Source of the DNA: CAVYOE01 sp963770155
GTDB taxonomy: Bacteria; Actinomycetota; Thermoleophilia; Solirubrobacterales; 70-9
Reading direction: 5' to 3'
Assembly: GCA_963770155.1 (NCBI GenBank)
Contig: CAVYOE010000001.1
Location: forward strand, 930,001-994,000
Length of the DNA: 64,000 bases
Shown here: piece by piece, positions 15,108 through 23,389 of the stretch
Numbering within the stretch: position 1 is the stretch's first letter
Layout: each line of letters starts with the position of its first letter
Translations under genes and position numbers: made by a program
Notes under the pieces: generated by a model
What the model was told of the DNA's origin: nothing
Databases searched by the model: none
What the model saw: the letters and a program-made list of their open reading frames with translations, nothing else

Positions 15108-16316
15108 TTGCGCTTCTACGAGTACGAATCGAGGCGGATCGTCGAGCGCGCCGGGCTCCCGGTGACCGAGTACGGGTTCGCCAAGACCGCCGCCGAGGCT
15201 CGCGCCGCCGCCGAGAAGATCGACGGTCCAACCGTGGTCAAATCGCAAGTCCTGGTGGGCGGCCGGATGAAGGCGGGCGGGGTCAAGTTCGCCGACACAC
15301 CGGAGGAGGCCGAGCAGCACGCGGCCGAGATCCTCGAGCTGGAGATCTCGGGCCACAGGCCGGTCGGAGTCCTGGTCGACCCGAAGGCCGAAGTCGAGCA
15401 GGAGTACTACGCGGCGGTGCTCTGGGACGGTCGCGCCAAGTGCCCGATGATGCTGTTCAGCGACATGGGCGGGATCGATATCGAGGAGGTCGCCGAAAAG
15501 CACCCAGATCACGTCGGCCGCGGGCACCTCTCCAACCTGCACCCGATCGAGGACTTCAAGGCGAAGGAGGTCGTCGCCGCCGTGGGGATGACCGGCCGCG
15601 AGCTCACCCGAGCCACGCCGGTGCTGGCCAACCTGGCCCGTCTCCAGCGCGATTTCGACATGACCCTGGCCGAGATCAACCCGCTCGCGCGGCTCTCAGA
15701 CGGCTCGTTCGTGGCGCTGGACGCCCACATGGAGATGGAGGACGAGGCCGTCGGCCGCCACAAGGACATGCTCGCGGAGGTCGAGGTGGAACTGGAGGAG
15801 CCACGCGAGCTCTACGAGCCTTCCGAATTCGAGCGCAACGTGAAGGCAATCGACGAAGCCGACCACCGCGGCGTGATCCAGGGCAAGGACCACGGCTTCG
15901 AGGGGAACCTCGGCCTGGTGATCGGGGCCGGCGGCGGGTCGCTGACCCTGACCGACGCGGTCCGCAGCCAGGGCGGCAAGCCCGCCAACTACGCCGAGAT
16001 CGGAGGCAACCCCTCGGTGGCGAAGTCGAAGGGCCTGGCGATGGAGGTGCTGAAGAAGGACGGCGTCGAGAAGATCGCGGTGATGATGTCGATCGTCTCC
16101 AACACCCGGGTCGACATCGTCGCCCGCGGAGTGATCGCAGCCTGCCTCGAGCTCGGGAAGGACCCGGCCGAGACGATCACCGTCTTCCGCATCCCGGGGG
16201 CCTGGGAGGAGGAGGGCGCCAAGATCCTCAACAAGTACGGGATCGAGTTCAACGACCGCTCGGTCTCGATGTGGGATGCGGCGGGCAAGGCGGTCGAGAA
16301 AGTGGGCGCCGGCTGA
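15108..16316 (+). CDS. sucC: Succinyl-CoA synthetase, beta subunit
   Basis: This 402-residue beta subunit opens with RFYEYESRRIVERAGLPVTEYG, has the ATP-grasp core with VVKSQVLVGGR, and keeps the Rossmann-like domain NLGLVIGAGGGSLTLTD and EIGGNPS. With the alpha subunit it interconverts succinyl-CoA and succinate while making ATP or GTP. The only start giving the full N terminus is TTG at 15108, with no Shine-Dalgarno; TAGGGT lies 11 bases upstream, so the 5' leader would be very short. Its stop overlaps the sucD start by one base (TGATG). Confidence 0.93.
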   Translation: MRFYEYESRRIVERAGLPVTEYGFAKTAAEARAAAEKIDGPTVVKSQVLVGGRMKAGGVKFADTPEEAEQHAAEILELEISGHRPVGVLVDPKAEVEQEYYAAVLWDGRAKCPMMLFSDMGGIDIEEVAEKHPDHVGRGHLSNLHPIEDFKAKEVVAAVGMTGRELTRATPVLANLARLQRDFDMTLAEINPLARLSDGSFVALDAHMEMEDEAVGRHKDMLAEVEVELEEPRELYEPSEFERNVKAIDEADHRGVIQGKDHGFEGNLGLVIGAGGGSLTLTDAVRSQGGKPANYAEIGGNPSVAKSKGLAMEVLKKDGVEKIAVMMSIVSNTRVDIVARGVIAACLELGKDPAETITVFRIPGAWEEEGAKILNKYGIEFNDRSVSMWDAAGKAVEKVGAG

Positions 16317-17233
16317 TGAGCATCCTGTTGAGCGAGGAGTCCACCTTCATCGTCCAGGGGATCACCGGGCGCGAGGCGGTCAACCTGACCAAGGAGTGCC
16401 TCGACTACGGCTCCAAGGTGGTTGGGGGTGTCACCCCTGGGCGCAAGGGCCGCGACGTCCACGGTGTGCCCGTCTTCGACACCGTCGGCCAGGCGGTCGA
16501 GAACCACGGCTCAGCGATCGACGGCTCGGTCGTAACGGTGCCACCGGCGTTCACGCGAGATGCGGTGGTCGAGGCAATCGAGAACGAGATCAAGCTGATC
16601 GTCGTGGTCACCGAGCGCATTCCCCGCCGCGACGTCGCCGAGATGGTCGAGCTCGCCAACCTGCGCGGTGCCCGGATCATCGGGCCCAACTGCCTCGGGG
16701 TGATCGTCCCCGGCGTCTGCAAGATGGGCGGAATCGGCGGCCCCGCCAAGGACGCCGCCAAGGCCTACAACCCCGGCCCTGTCGGTGTGATGAGCCGCTC
16801 CGGCGGCATGACGACGGAGATCTCCTCCACCCTGACCGCCGCCGGCCTCGGTGTCTCCACGGCCTGCTCGATCGGCGGCGACGCGATCATCGGCTCCACC
16901 TACGCCGAGCTGATGCCTTTGTTCGAGGAGGACCAGGCAACCGAGGCGATCGTCATCTACACCGAGCCCGGCGGCCGGATGGAAGCCGAGCTGGTCGACT
17001 GGCGCGAGGAGTCGGGTTCCCGGCTGCCGATCGTCGCCTTCATGGCCGGCAAATTCATGGACGAGGAGGAGATGAAGGGGATGAGCTTCGGCCACGCCGG
17101 CACGATCGTCGAGGGCGCCGAGGACTCGGCCACCGAGAAGATCAAGCGGCTCGAGGACGCCGGGATCCCGGTGGTCGAGCGGATCGACGAGATCCCCGAG
17201 AAGGTCAAGGAAAGCCTGGGGGCCAAGGTCTAG
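16316..17233 (+). CDS. sucD: Succinyl-CoA synthetase, alpha subunit
   Basis: This 305-residue alpha subunit has the CoA-binding Rossmann domain (FIVQGITGREAVNLTKECLDYG, then GRDVHGVPVF) and the ligase domain. MSFGHAGTIVEG carries the phosphorylated histidine, His260. The ATG overlaps the sucC stop, which implies translational coupling. A ferredoxin gene begins immediately after the stop codon. Confidence 0.95.
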   Translation: MSILLSEESTFIVQGITGREAVNLTKECLDYGSKVVGGVTPGRKGRDVHGVPVFDTVGQAVENHGSAIDGSVVTVPPAFTRDAVVEAIENEIKLIVVVTERIPRRDVAEMVELANLRGARIIGPNCLGVIVPGVCKMGGIGGPAKDAAKAYNPGPVGVMSRSGGMTTEISSTLTAAGLGVSTACSIGGDAIIGSTYAELMPLFEEDQATEAIVIYTEPGGRMEAELVDWREESGSRLPIVAFMAGKFMDEEEMKGMSFGHAGTIVEGAEDSATEKIKRLEDAGIPVVERIDEIPEKVKESLGAKV

Positions 17234-17479
17234 ATGCCCGGGGTCGATGCCACCTTCATCGGGATCGAGGTCGGCGACGAGGTTGCCGGCGACGCCGAGC
17301 TCGCCGCCAAGCTCGAGGAAGTCTGTCCGGTCGACATCTTCGCCGACGATGGCGGCAAGGTCGAGATCGTCGAGAAGAACGTCGACGAGTGCGTCCTGTG
17401 CGAGCTCTGCCTCGAGGCCGCCCCCGACGGCAAGGTCAGGGTGAAGAAGCTCTACGACGGGACGGAGCTCTCGCGGTAG
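17234..17479 (+). CDS. FixX/ETF-QO-type [4Fe-4S] ferredoxin-like protein
   Basis: This is an 81-residue soluble protein. Its cysteines are Cys31 in CPVDIF and Cys53, Cys56 and Cys59 in CVLCELC; the usual fourth Cys before Pro is Ala63. The order C-P...CxxCxxC matches FixX and the C-terminal cluster of ETF:ubiquinone oxidoreductase, which hold one [4Fe-4S] cluster. The ATG follows the sucD TAG directly, so it is part of the sucCD operon. A role in passing electrons from acyl-CoA dehydrogenase/ETF is an attractive guess given the neighbours; classical 2[4Fe-4S] ferredoxin is excluded by the missing cysteines. Confidence 0.8.
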   Translation: MPGVDATFIGIEVGDEVAGDAELAAKLEEVCPVDIFADDGGKVEIVEKNVDECVLCELCLEAAPDGKVRVKKLYDGTELSR

Positions 17480-17486
17480 GAGTGCC

Positions 17487-20264
17487 ATGTCGGCGCGGGG
17501 GCCCGGCGCAGGCGCTATAACGGGGCGCGGGGAGATGAGGCGCCTTTCGGCAAAGATGAGGCTCGCCGCCGTGATTGTCGCTGCCAGCGGCTTCGCGGGC
17601 GTGGTGCAGGCTGGCGCGGTCGGCAACGAGGTCACAGTCGAGATCCGCAGCGACCAGCAGGCGGTGGTCGCTGAAACCAAGAAGGTCGTCGTCAACCTGA
17701 GCTCGGCGCGGGCTGGGATGGCGCGGTTGGCGATGCGGATCCGCTTCTCCTCGAGCTCGAGGAAGATGCGCCGCTTCGGTCCTCCGACAACGATTGAGAT
17801 TCCCGCCGGTGAAAGCAAGGTCGTACTGCGCCTGAGCAAGGCCGGGCTGCGACGGCTGCGCTCGCTCCGGCGTACCTGCCGGGATGCAGCGATCAAGGTC
17901 AACGCGAGGGTCTCCGCCGATGGGCTGCGGAGCCGCGCCAAGGCGCGGCGGACTCTGGCCCCGGATGCCAACCGTTGCCGTACCGGGGCGCCGGGCGGCG
18001 GATCTCCTCCCGGCGGAGCTCCCCCGGGCGGAGCTCCCGGCGGTGGCGCCGGCGGCGGTGGAGGCGGTGGTGGCGGCAACCCCGGCGTCGAGTCGAACGT
18101 GAAGGCGGGAGCCGCAACCGCAGACATCACGCCGCCGGTGGGAACGCCGATGTTCGCCTACACGGCTCGTTCCGGTCTCGCCAACCCGCCGCGGGGGCTG
18201 CAGATCCTTGCGGACCCGGACGAGAACCTCTACGCAAAGAGCTTTGAGCCCAGCGACGGGATCCACACCCGGGTCCGTGCTGCGGCGATCGTGATCGAGC
18301 AGAACAGCCGCAAGTTCGCCCTGGTCCAGGCCGACCTCGGCGGCCTCCCCTATGCGCTGGTACAGGAGGTCCTGCGGCGCATCGCTGCGACCGGGATCAC
18401 CGGCGAGCGGCTGATGGTGTCCGCCACCCACACCCACTCCTCCACCGGGCCGATCTGGCCGATCGACAGCCTCGGCTACGGGCTTCTCGGGGGCGACTTG
18501 TTCGACCCGCGGATCTTCGAGATCACTGCCGAGGGCATTACTGAGGCAATCCTCGCCGCCGACGCGAACCTCGAGCCCGCACTGGTCGGGGTGGGACGAG
18601 CAGAGCTGCGCGGGGCCTCGCGCAACCGAAACTTCGATCCGTTCCGCCGCAACCCCGACGTCCCGGCCGACGAGGCAGGCGCCCGCGAAGCATCGATCAA
18701 CCCGAAGGTGACAGTGATCAGGGTCGACTCGGTCGGCGGCAGCCCGCTCGGCGTCTGGTCGAACTTCGCCATCCATCCGACGAGCTTCGGCGACAGCAAC
18801 CTGCTCTTCTCCGGCGACAACGCGGCGACCACCGAGCGCGTGGTCGAACGCGAGATCACCGCGGAGGCGGCTGCTGCCGGAGACGCGCCCGAAAACCCCT
18901 TTGTCAACGTCTGGACCAACTCGGCGCAGGGCGATGTCTCTCCCGACGGCGGCTCCCCCAACCCGGATGGCGAGCCGCTCTACTACGTCCCGACCTCGGC
19001 GGCCGGAGCCAACATGGCGGGTCTAAAGGTCGCCGGCGGAATCCTCGAAGCGTGGAGGAATGCCGGCGATGAGCTGACCGGGACCCCGGTCCTCGACGCG
19101 CGGCGCACCTTCACCCTGTTCGACGGCACCCAGGCCGACGGACGGCCGGTCGGGCCGATCGAGGCACTCGGCGCCGGCGGGATAGTCGCCGACGACGGCT
19201 TCTGCGCGCTGGTCGAGGACCAGGCCGGCCCGGGGCAGGGAAAGAAGTTCGGTGCCGTCTCGGGCATCGGGCTCGTCCCCTCGAGTGCAGCGATCTCGCT
19301 GTGGCGGCTCGGTGACCTTGGCATCGCGTCCTTCCCCACCGAGATCACCACCCAGATGGGCCGCCGCATCGCCGCGGCGGTGAGCAGCGCTTCCGTCGGC
19401 CGGCTCAGCGACACCATCATCGCGGGGCTCACCAACGGCTACAACTCGTACACGGCGACCCCGGAGGAGTACGACGCCTGCCACTACGAGGGAAGCTTCA
19501 CGCTCTTCGGCCGCCACCAGGGCCCGCGCTACCGCGATGTGGTCTCCACCCTCGTGGACCCATTGCTCGGGAGTATGCCCGCGCCGCCCGGGCTCGAGCC
19601 GCCGCCGAGCGGGCTGGGACTGCCGGCCCTGCCTCCGCTGTTCCCGACACCGGAGGCCGGTGAGGCCACGATCCAGCCACCGGATTCGTTGCGCCGCTAT
19701 CAGCGGGCCGTGTTCACCTGGAAGGGCGGTGACCCCGGCGTGGACGCACCGCGCGGCGAGGCGTTCGTCTCGCTTCAACGGCGGGACGGCGCCGACTGGG
19801 TGACGGTCGGCACCGAGGATGGGCCCGAAGACACGACGGTTTGGAACGACGCAGATGGCACCTGGACCGAGACCTGGCAGTTCGCCGAGTGCGACCCGCT
19901 CGGTACCTACCGTTTCCACGTCGAAGGGCGGGCAATCCGCAGTCTGCTCGGCCCGACCGAGAGTTATGAGCTGGACTCGGAATCCTTCTTCCTCGGATCC
20001 ACCCTGCCGCTGGAACTGGTCGACTCGAGTATCAACGGGACCACCGCCCGGCTGCGGGCCCGCTACCCGAATCCGGGCCCTTCACTGCTGGCGCTTCCGC
20101 GGCGGGTGCGGACCGGCACCGCCACCCTTTCGCTCTCCGGCCCCGGTCCGGACAGCGTCGTCGCCCAACCCGATGCCGACCGGCTCGGCTTCATCGCCGA
20201 CGTCCCGGCGGGATCCTCGATCGAGGGGATCTCGGTCGAGGACGGCTGCGGCAACAGCACCTAG
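17487..20264 (+). CDS. Secreted neutral/alkaline ceramidase with N-terminal extra domain
   Basis: This 925-residue protein is exported by a signal peptide (hydrophobic core about residues 24-42). An N-terminal region (~45-160) is a basic beta domain of unknown role, followed by a Gly/Pro linker. The neutral ceramidase domain starts near residue 205 (AGAATADITPPVGTPMFAY). It has ATHTHSSTGP, FAIHPTS, AQGDVSPDGG (catalytic Ser region), FPTEIT and TNGYNSYTATPEEY, which supply the zinc ligands and nucleophile, plus the C-terminal beta domain. The enzyme hydrolyses ceramide to sphingosine and fatty acid outside the cell. An AGGAG Shine-Dalgarno supports this ATG. Confidence 0.88.
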   Translation: MSARGPGAGAITGRGEMRRLSAKMRLAAVIVAASGFAGVVQAGAVGNEVTVEIRSDQQAVVAETKKVVVNLSSARAGMARLAMRIRFSSSSRKMRRFGPPTTIEIPAGESKVVLRLSKAGLRRLRSLRRTCRDAAIKVNARVSADGLRSRAKARRTLAPDANRCRTGAPGGGSPPGGAPPGGAPGGGAGGGGGGGGGNPGVESNVKAGAATADITPPVGTPMFAYTARSGLANPPRGLQILADPDENLYAKSFEPSDGIHTRVRAAAIVIEQNSRKFALVQADLGGLPYALVQEVLRRIAATGITGERLMVSATHTHSSTGPIWPIDSLGYGLLGGDLFDPRIFEITAEGITEAILAADANLEPALVGVGRAELRGASRNRNFDPFRRNPDVPADEAGAREASINPKVTVIRVDSVGGSPLGVWSNFAIHPTSFGDSNLLFSGDNAATTERVVEREITAEAAAAGDAPENPFVNVWTNSAQGDVSPDGGSPNPDGEPLYYVPTSAAGANMAGLKVAGGILEAWRNAGDELTGTPVLDARRTFTLFDGTQADGRPVGPIEALGAGGIVADDGFCALVEDQAGPGQGKKFGAVSGIGLVPSSAAISLWRLGDLGIASFPTEITTQMGRRIAAAVSSASVGRLSDTIIAGLTNGYNSYTATPEEYDACHYEGSFTLFGRHQGPRYRDVVSTLVDPLLGSMPAPPGLEPPPSGLGLPALPPLFPTPEAGEATIQPPDSLRRYQRAVFTWKGGDPGVDAPRGEAFVSLQRRDGADWVTVGTEDGPEDTTVWNDADGTWTETWQFAECDPLGTYRFHVEGRAIRSLLGPTESYELDSESFFLGSTLPLELVDSSINGTTARLRARYPNPGPSLLALPRRVRTGTATLSLSGPGPDSVVAQPDADRLGFIADVPAGSSIEGISVEDGCGNST

Positions 20265-20308
20265 ACGACCCGAAGGAGAGCGAAAGCCCGCGTAAGGCTG
20301 CGCCGTCT

Positions 20309-20314
20309 TAGGCT
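20309..20314 (+). promoter_or_regulatory. Leaderless-type -10 element
   Basis: TAGGCT is followed by six bases and the GTG at 20321. Confidence 0.5.
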
Positions 20315-20320
20315 GCCGCG

Positions 20321-21772
20321 GTGAACTTCGTCGAGGACGTCCTGGAGAAGTTTCCCGCCGCCCGGCCGGCCCTGGTCGAGATCACCCGCGAAGGTGAGCG
20401 GCGGGTCTGGCACTTCGGCGAACTGATCGCGATGAGCGGCGGGCTCTCCGGCGCGATGGCGGCGCGCGGGGTCCACCGCGAGGACGTGGTCATGACCCTG
20501 GTCGGGAACCGGCTCGAGTGGGTGCTGGCCATGATTGCCTGCTGGCGGATGGGAGCGGTCGCGCTGCCGTGCAATACGCAGCTGCGGCGCGCCGACCTCC
20601 AGCACCGGGTCGCGACAGCCAACCCGGTGCTCGCCATTGGCGAGGACGAGCCACTCTCCGAACTCCCGGACGGCGTCGCGGCGATGACCATGTCCGACGT
20701 CGCCGAGGCGATCGACGAGGACCGCCGCGGCGAGCCCCCGGTCGCGCCGGCCAACCTTGCCCCCGAAGATCCCTCGCTGATCGTGTTCACCTCGGGGACC
20801 ACCGGAGAGGCCCGCGGCACCCTCCACCCCCACCGCTATCTCGACGGCAATGCCCTTCAGGCCGAGCACTGGCTCGGTGCGCAGAAGAGCGACCTGGTCT
20901 GGTGCACCGCCGCGAGCGGCTGGTCGAAGTCGGCCCGGAACGCATTCATCGCTCCGTGGCTTCGTGGTGCGGCAGCCTTCATTCATGACGCCGGGCACGA
21001 CGGCCGCTTCGATCCGTCTGAGCGCCTTGGCATCGCAGAGGCCGAGGGGGTGACGATCCTCTGCCAGGCGCCGACCGAGTACCGGATGCTGGCGAAGCGG
21101 ACCGAGCTCGGACCCGTCTCCTCCCTGCGCCGGATGGTCTCCGCCGGGGAGGCGCTCAACCCGGAGGTGATCGACGCGTTCATGGATGCGACCGGTCTCT
21201 GGATCGCCGACGGCTACGGACAGACCGAGACCGGCGCGATCGCGGGGGTCCGGCCCGGCGACGAGGGCAGGGCGGGCTCGATGGGCCGCCCGCTGCCGGG
21301 GATCGAGACCACGCTCGATGATGGCGAGCTCCTGGTCAGGCACGAGACGTGCCCCACCTTCTTCAGCCGCTACCTCGACTCGGAGCCGCCGGCGGACGAG
21401 TGGTGGCGTACCGGCGACCTGGTCAGCGAGGACGAGGATGGGTTCCTGACTCACGTCGGACGCGCCGACGATCTCATCCTCTCCGCCGGCTACCGGATCG
21501 GCCCGGTCGAGGTCGAGTCGGCGCTGCTCAGCCACCCCGCGGTCGCCGAAGCGGCGGCCGTTGCGGCCCCGGACGACGAGCGCGGCTCGGTCGTCCGCGC
21601 GATCGTCGTGCTCAAGGACGGGGAGCCCGGTGAGGCGCTGGTGAAGGAGCTGCAGGACCACTGCAAGCGAGTGACGGCGCCCTACAAGTACCCCCGGATC
21701 GTCGAGTTCGCCGAGGCACTGCCGAAGACACGCTCGGGCAAGATCAAGCGCGCCGAGCTCCGGGCCCGATGA
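20321..21772 (+). CDS. Acyl-CoA ligase (AMP-forming, ACSM/acetyl-CoA synthetase-like)
   Basis: This 483-residue adenylate-forming ligase has the P-loop-like FTSGTTGEARGTLHPH, GYGQTETGAI, the hinge EWWRTGDLVSEDEDGFLTHVGR and the C-terminal lysine motif PKTRSGKIKR. It activates a carboxylic acid as acyl-adenylate and transfers it to CoA. The sequence is closest in style to medium-chain/acetoacetyl-like ligases; the acid is unknown. It begins with a leaderless-type GTG. Its stop overlaps the MFS start (ATGA), so the two are co-translated. Confidence 0.88.
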   Translation: MNFVEDVLEKFPAARPALVEITREGERRVWHFGELIAMSGGLSGAMAARGVHREDVVMTLVGNRLEWVLAMIACWRMGAVALPCNTQLRRADLQHRVATANPVLAIGEDEPLSELPDGVAAMTMSDVAEAIDEDRRGEPPVAPANLAPEDPSLIVFTSGTTGEARGTLHPHRYLDGNALQAEHWLGAQKSDLVWCTAASGWSKSARNAFIAPWLRGAAAFIHDAGHDGRFDPSERLGIAEAEGVTILCQAPTEYRMLAKRTELGPVSSLRRMVSAGEALNPEVIDAFMDATGLWIADGYGQTETGAIAGVRPGDEGRAGSMGRPLPGIETTLDDGELLVRHETCPTFFSRYLDSEPPADEWWRTGDLVSEDEDGFLTHVGRADDLILSAGYRIGPVEVESALLSHPAVAEAAAVAAPDDERGSVVRAIVVLKDGEPGEALVKELQDHCKRVTAPYKYPRIVEFAEALPKTRSGKIKRAELRAR

Positions 21773-22962
21773 ATCCGATCCGCCGGATCGGAGAGATACG
21801 AAGCGGCCCCTGGGCCGCGTTCGCGGGCGTCTTCATCGTCACCAACCTCGGCCTGCTCGCGGTCGGCGCGACCCTGCCGGTGCTGCCCCGGTTCGTGAGC
21901 GAGGAGCTCAACGGCACCGATCTCGAGGTCGGGATCGTCACCGGTGCGTTTGCGGTCACCGGGCTCATCTGCCGGCCGCTGGCGGGCAACTTCGCCGACC
22001 GGCGCGGCCGCCGGCTCGCGGTGATGATCGGAGCGACGCTGGCGGTGGTCGCGGGTGCCCTCCTCTTCGTCCCCGCGGGCATCCCCGGGCTGATCATCTC
22101 CCGGCTGTTTCTCGGAGCGGGCGAGGGAACGGTGTTCACGGCGGGCTCGGCCTGGGTGGTCGACATGGCACCGGCCGAGCGCCGCGGGCGGATGATCGGC
22201 TTCTACGGCCTCTCGATCTGGACCGGCCTCACCCTCGGCCCTCCGATCGGTGAGCTTCTGCTGCGAGCCGGCGGCTACGAACTGGTCTGGGCCTTCGCGA
22301 CCGGGGCCCCGGTCATCGGCGCCGTGGTCGCATCCCGCCTCCCGGAGGGATTCTCGCCTGCCGGCGGCGAAGCCCGCGGACCGTTCATCTCCCGCGAGGC
22401 GATCGGGCCGGGGAGCACCTTCTCGCTCGGGGTGATCGGCTTTGCGGCGGTTGCCGCCTTCATCGTGCTCAGCCTCGACGAGCGGGGCATCGGTCATGGG
22501 GCCGAGGTCTTCACCGTCTTCGCCGGCTCGGTGGTGGGCACGCGACTGCTGGCCGGCGGCCTTCCCGACCGGATCGGCGCGGCCCAGTGCGCGGTCGGGG
22601 CGGCGCTGACCGAGTGCGTCGGGCTCGCGCTGATCGGCGCCGCATCGGCCCTGCCGGTCGCGATCGCCGGCGCCATCCTGATGGGCGCGGCGTTCTCACT
22701 CCTGTTCCCGGCGATGTCGCTGCTCGCGGTCAACCGCGTCCCGCCGGAGCGCCGGGGCGCGGCGATGGGCACTTTCACCGCATGCTTCGACCTCGGCATG
22801 CTGGTCGGCTCGCCCATGGTCGGGGCGGCCGCCGCGATCGGCGGCTATGCGGCCGCCTTCTACGTCGGCTCGGCCGCCGCGCTCGCCTGCGCCGTGCTGG
22901 CTAGCAGCTTCATCGCCGAGTCCTCGCTACAGGCCTCAGCCGTCGAGCGCCTGTCGCGCTGA
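21769..22962 (+). CDS. MFS transporter
   Basis: This 397-residue membrane protein has about 12 transmembrane segments and the MFS loop 2-3 motif NFADRRGRRLAVMIG (G-x3-D-x2-GRR type), plus GLPDRIG at the equivalent place in the second half. Uptake or efflux and the substrate cannot be told. It overlaps the acyl-CoA ligase gene by four bases, so it might import or export the acid that the ligase uses. Its last 27 bases overlap the convergent ACT gene. Confidence 0.88.
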   Translation: MNPIRRIGEIRSGPWAAFAGVFIVTNLGLLAVGATLPVLPRFVSEELNGTDLEVGIVTGAFAVTGLICRPLAGNFADRRGRRLAVMIGATLAVVAGALLFVPAGIPGLIISRLFLGAGEGTVFTAGSAWVVDMAPAERRGRMIGFYGLSIWTGLTLGPPIGELLLRAGGYELVWAFATGAPVIGAVVASRLPEGFSPAGGEARGPFISREAIGPGSTFSLGVIGFAAVAAFIVLSLDERGIGHGAEVFTVFAGSVVGTRLLAGGLPDRIGAAQCAVGAALTECVGLALIGAASALPVAIAGAILMGAAFSLLFPAMSLLAVNRVPPERRGAAMGTFTACFDLGMLVGSPMVGAAAAIGGYAAAFYVGSAAALACAVLASSFIAESSLQASAVERLSR

Positions 22963-23313
22963 GGCGACGTCGTCGGTCCCGATCACGAGCCGGACCCCGC
23001 TGAAGATCGTGTAGGCGAAGTCGATGTTGACCCCGGCATCGGCAAGCCGCCGCGACACCTCGCCGAGCTGGCCGGGCTTGTCCTTGAGATCGACCACAAC
23101 CGCCTCCCGCTCATCAGCGATCTCGATCCCGGCATCCTCGAGCGCACCGCGCGCCGCGGCACCGTCGCTGACCAGGATGTGGATGAAGCCTTTGCTGTCT
23201 CCGGTCATCGCGCACAGCCCTTCGATGTTCACCCCCGCCCTGCCGGTCGTTTCGCCGAGATCGGCGAGCTTCCCCGGCTTGTCCTCCATGACCACGGTCA
23301 GGTCGGTGGGCAT
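22936..23313 (-). CDS. Tandem ACT-domain protein
   Basis: This 125-residue protein holds two ACT repeats, LTVVMEDKPGKLADLGETTG and VVVDLKDKPGQLGEVSRRL; each shows the typical D-KPG-L turn where amino acids bind. There is no fused enzyme domain, so it is probably a stand-alone amino-acid sensor. The minus-strand ATG has a strong AAGGAGGAG Shine-Dalgarno. Its 3' end overlaps the MFS gene tail to tail. Confidence 0.85.
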   Translation of the reverse strand: MPTDLTVVMEDKPGKLADLGETTGRAGVNIEGLCAMTGDSKGFIHILVSDGAAARGALEDAGIEIADEREAVVVDLKDKPGQLGEVSRRLADAGVNIDFAYTIFSGVRLVIGTDDVASARQALDG

Positions 23314-23377
23314 AGCTCCTCCTTGGGTTGCTGTGTCGGTGGAGGAATATCGGTATTGGACGCGGGAATCAATGATC

Positions 23378-23383
23378 TAGCCT
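23378..23383 (+). promoter_or_regulatory. Leaderless-type -10 element
   Basis: TAGCCT is followed by six bases and the ATG at 23390. Confidence 0.5.
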
Positions 23384-23389
23384 GATCCC

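Noticed and set aside
16511..18130. Long minus-strand open frame of 539 codons opposite sucD and the ceramidase gene
   Set aside because: It is a codon-position mirror of high-GC genes on the plus strand. No family is recognisable, and sucD, the ferredoxin and the ceramidase explain this DNA.
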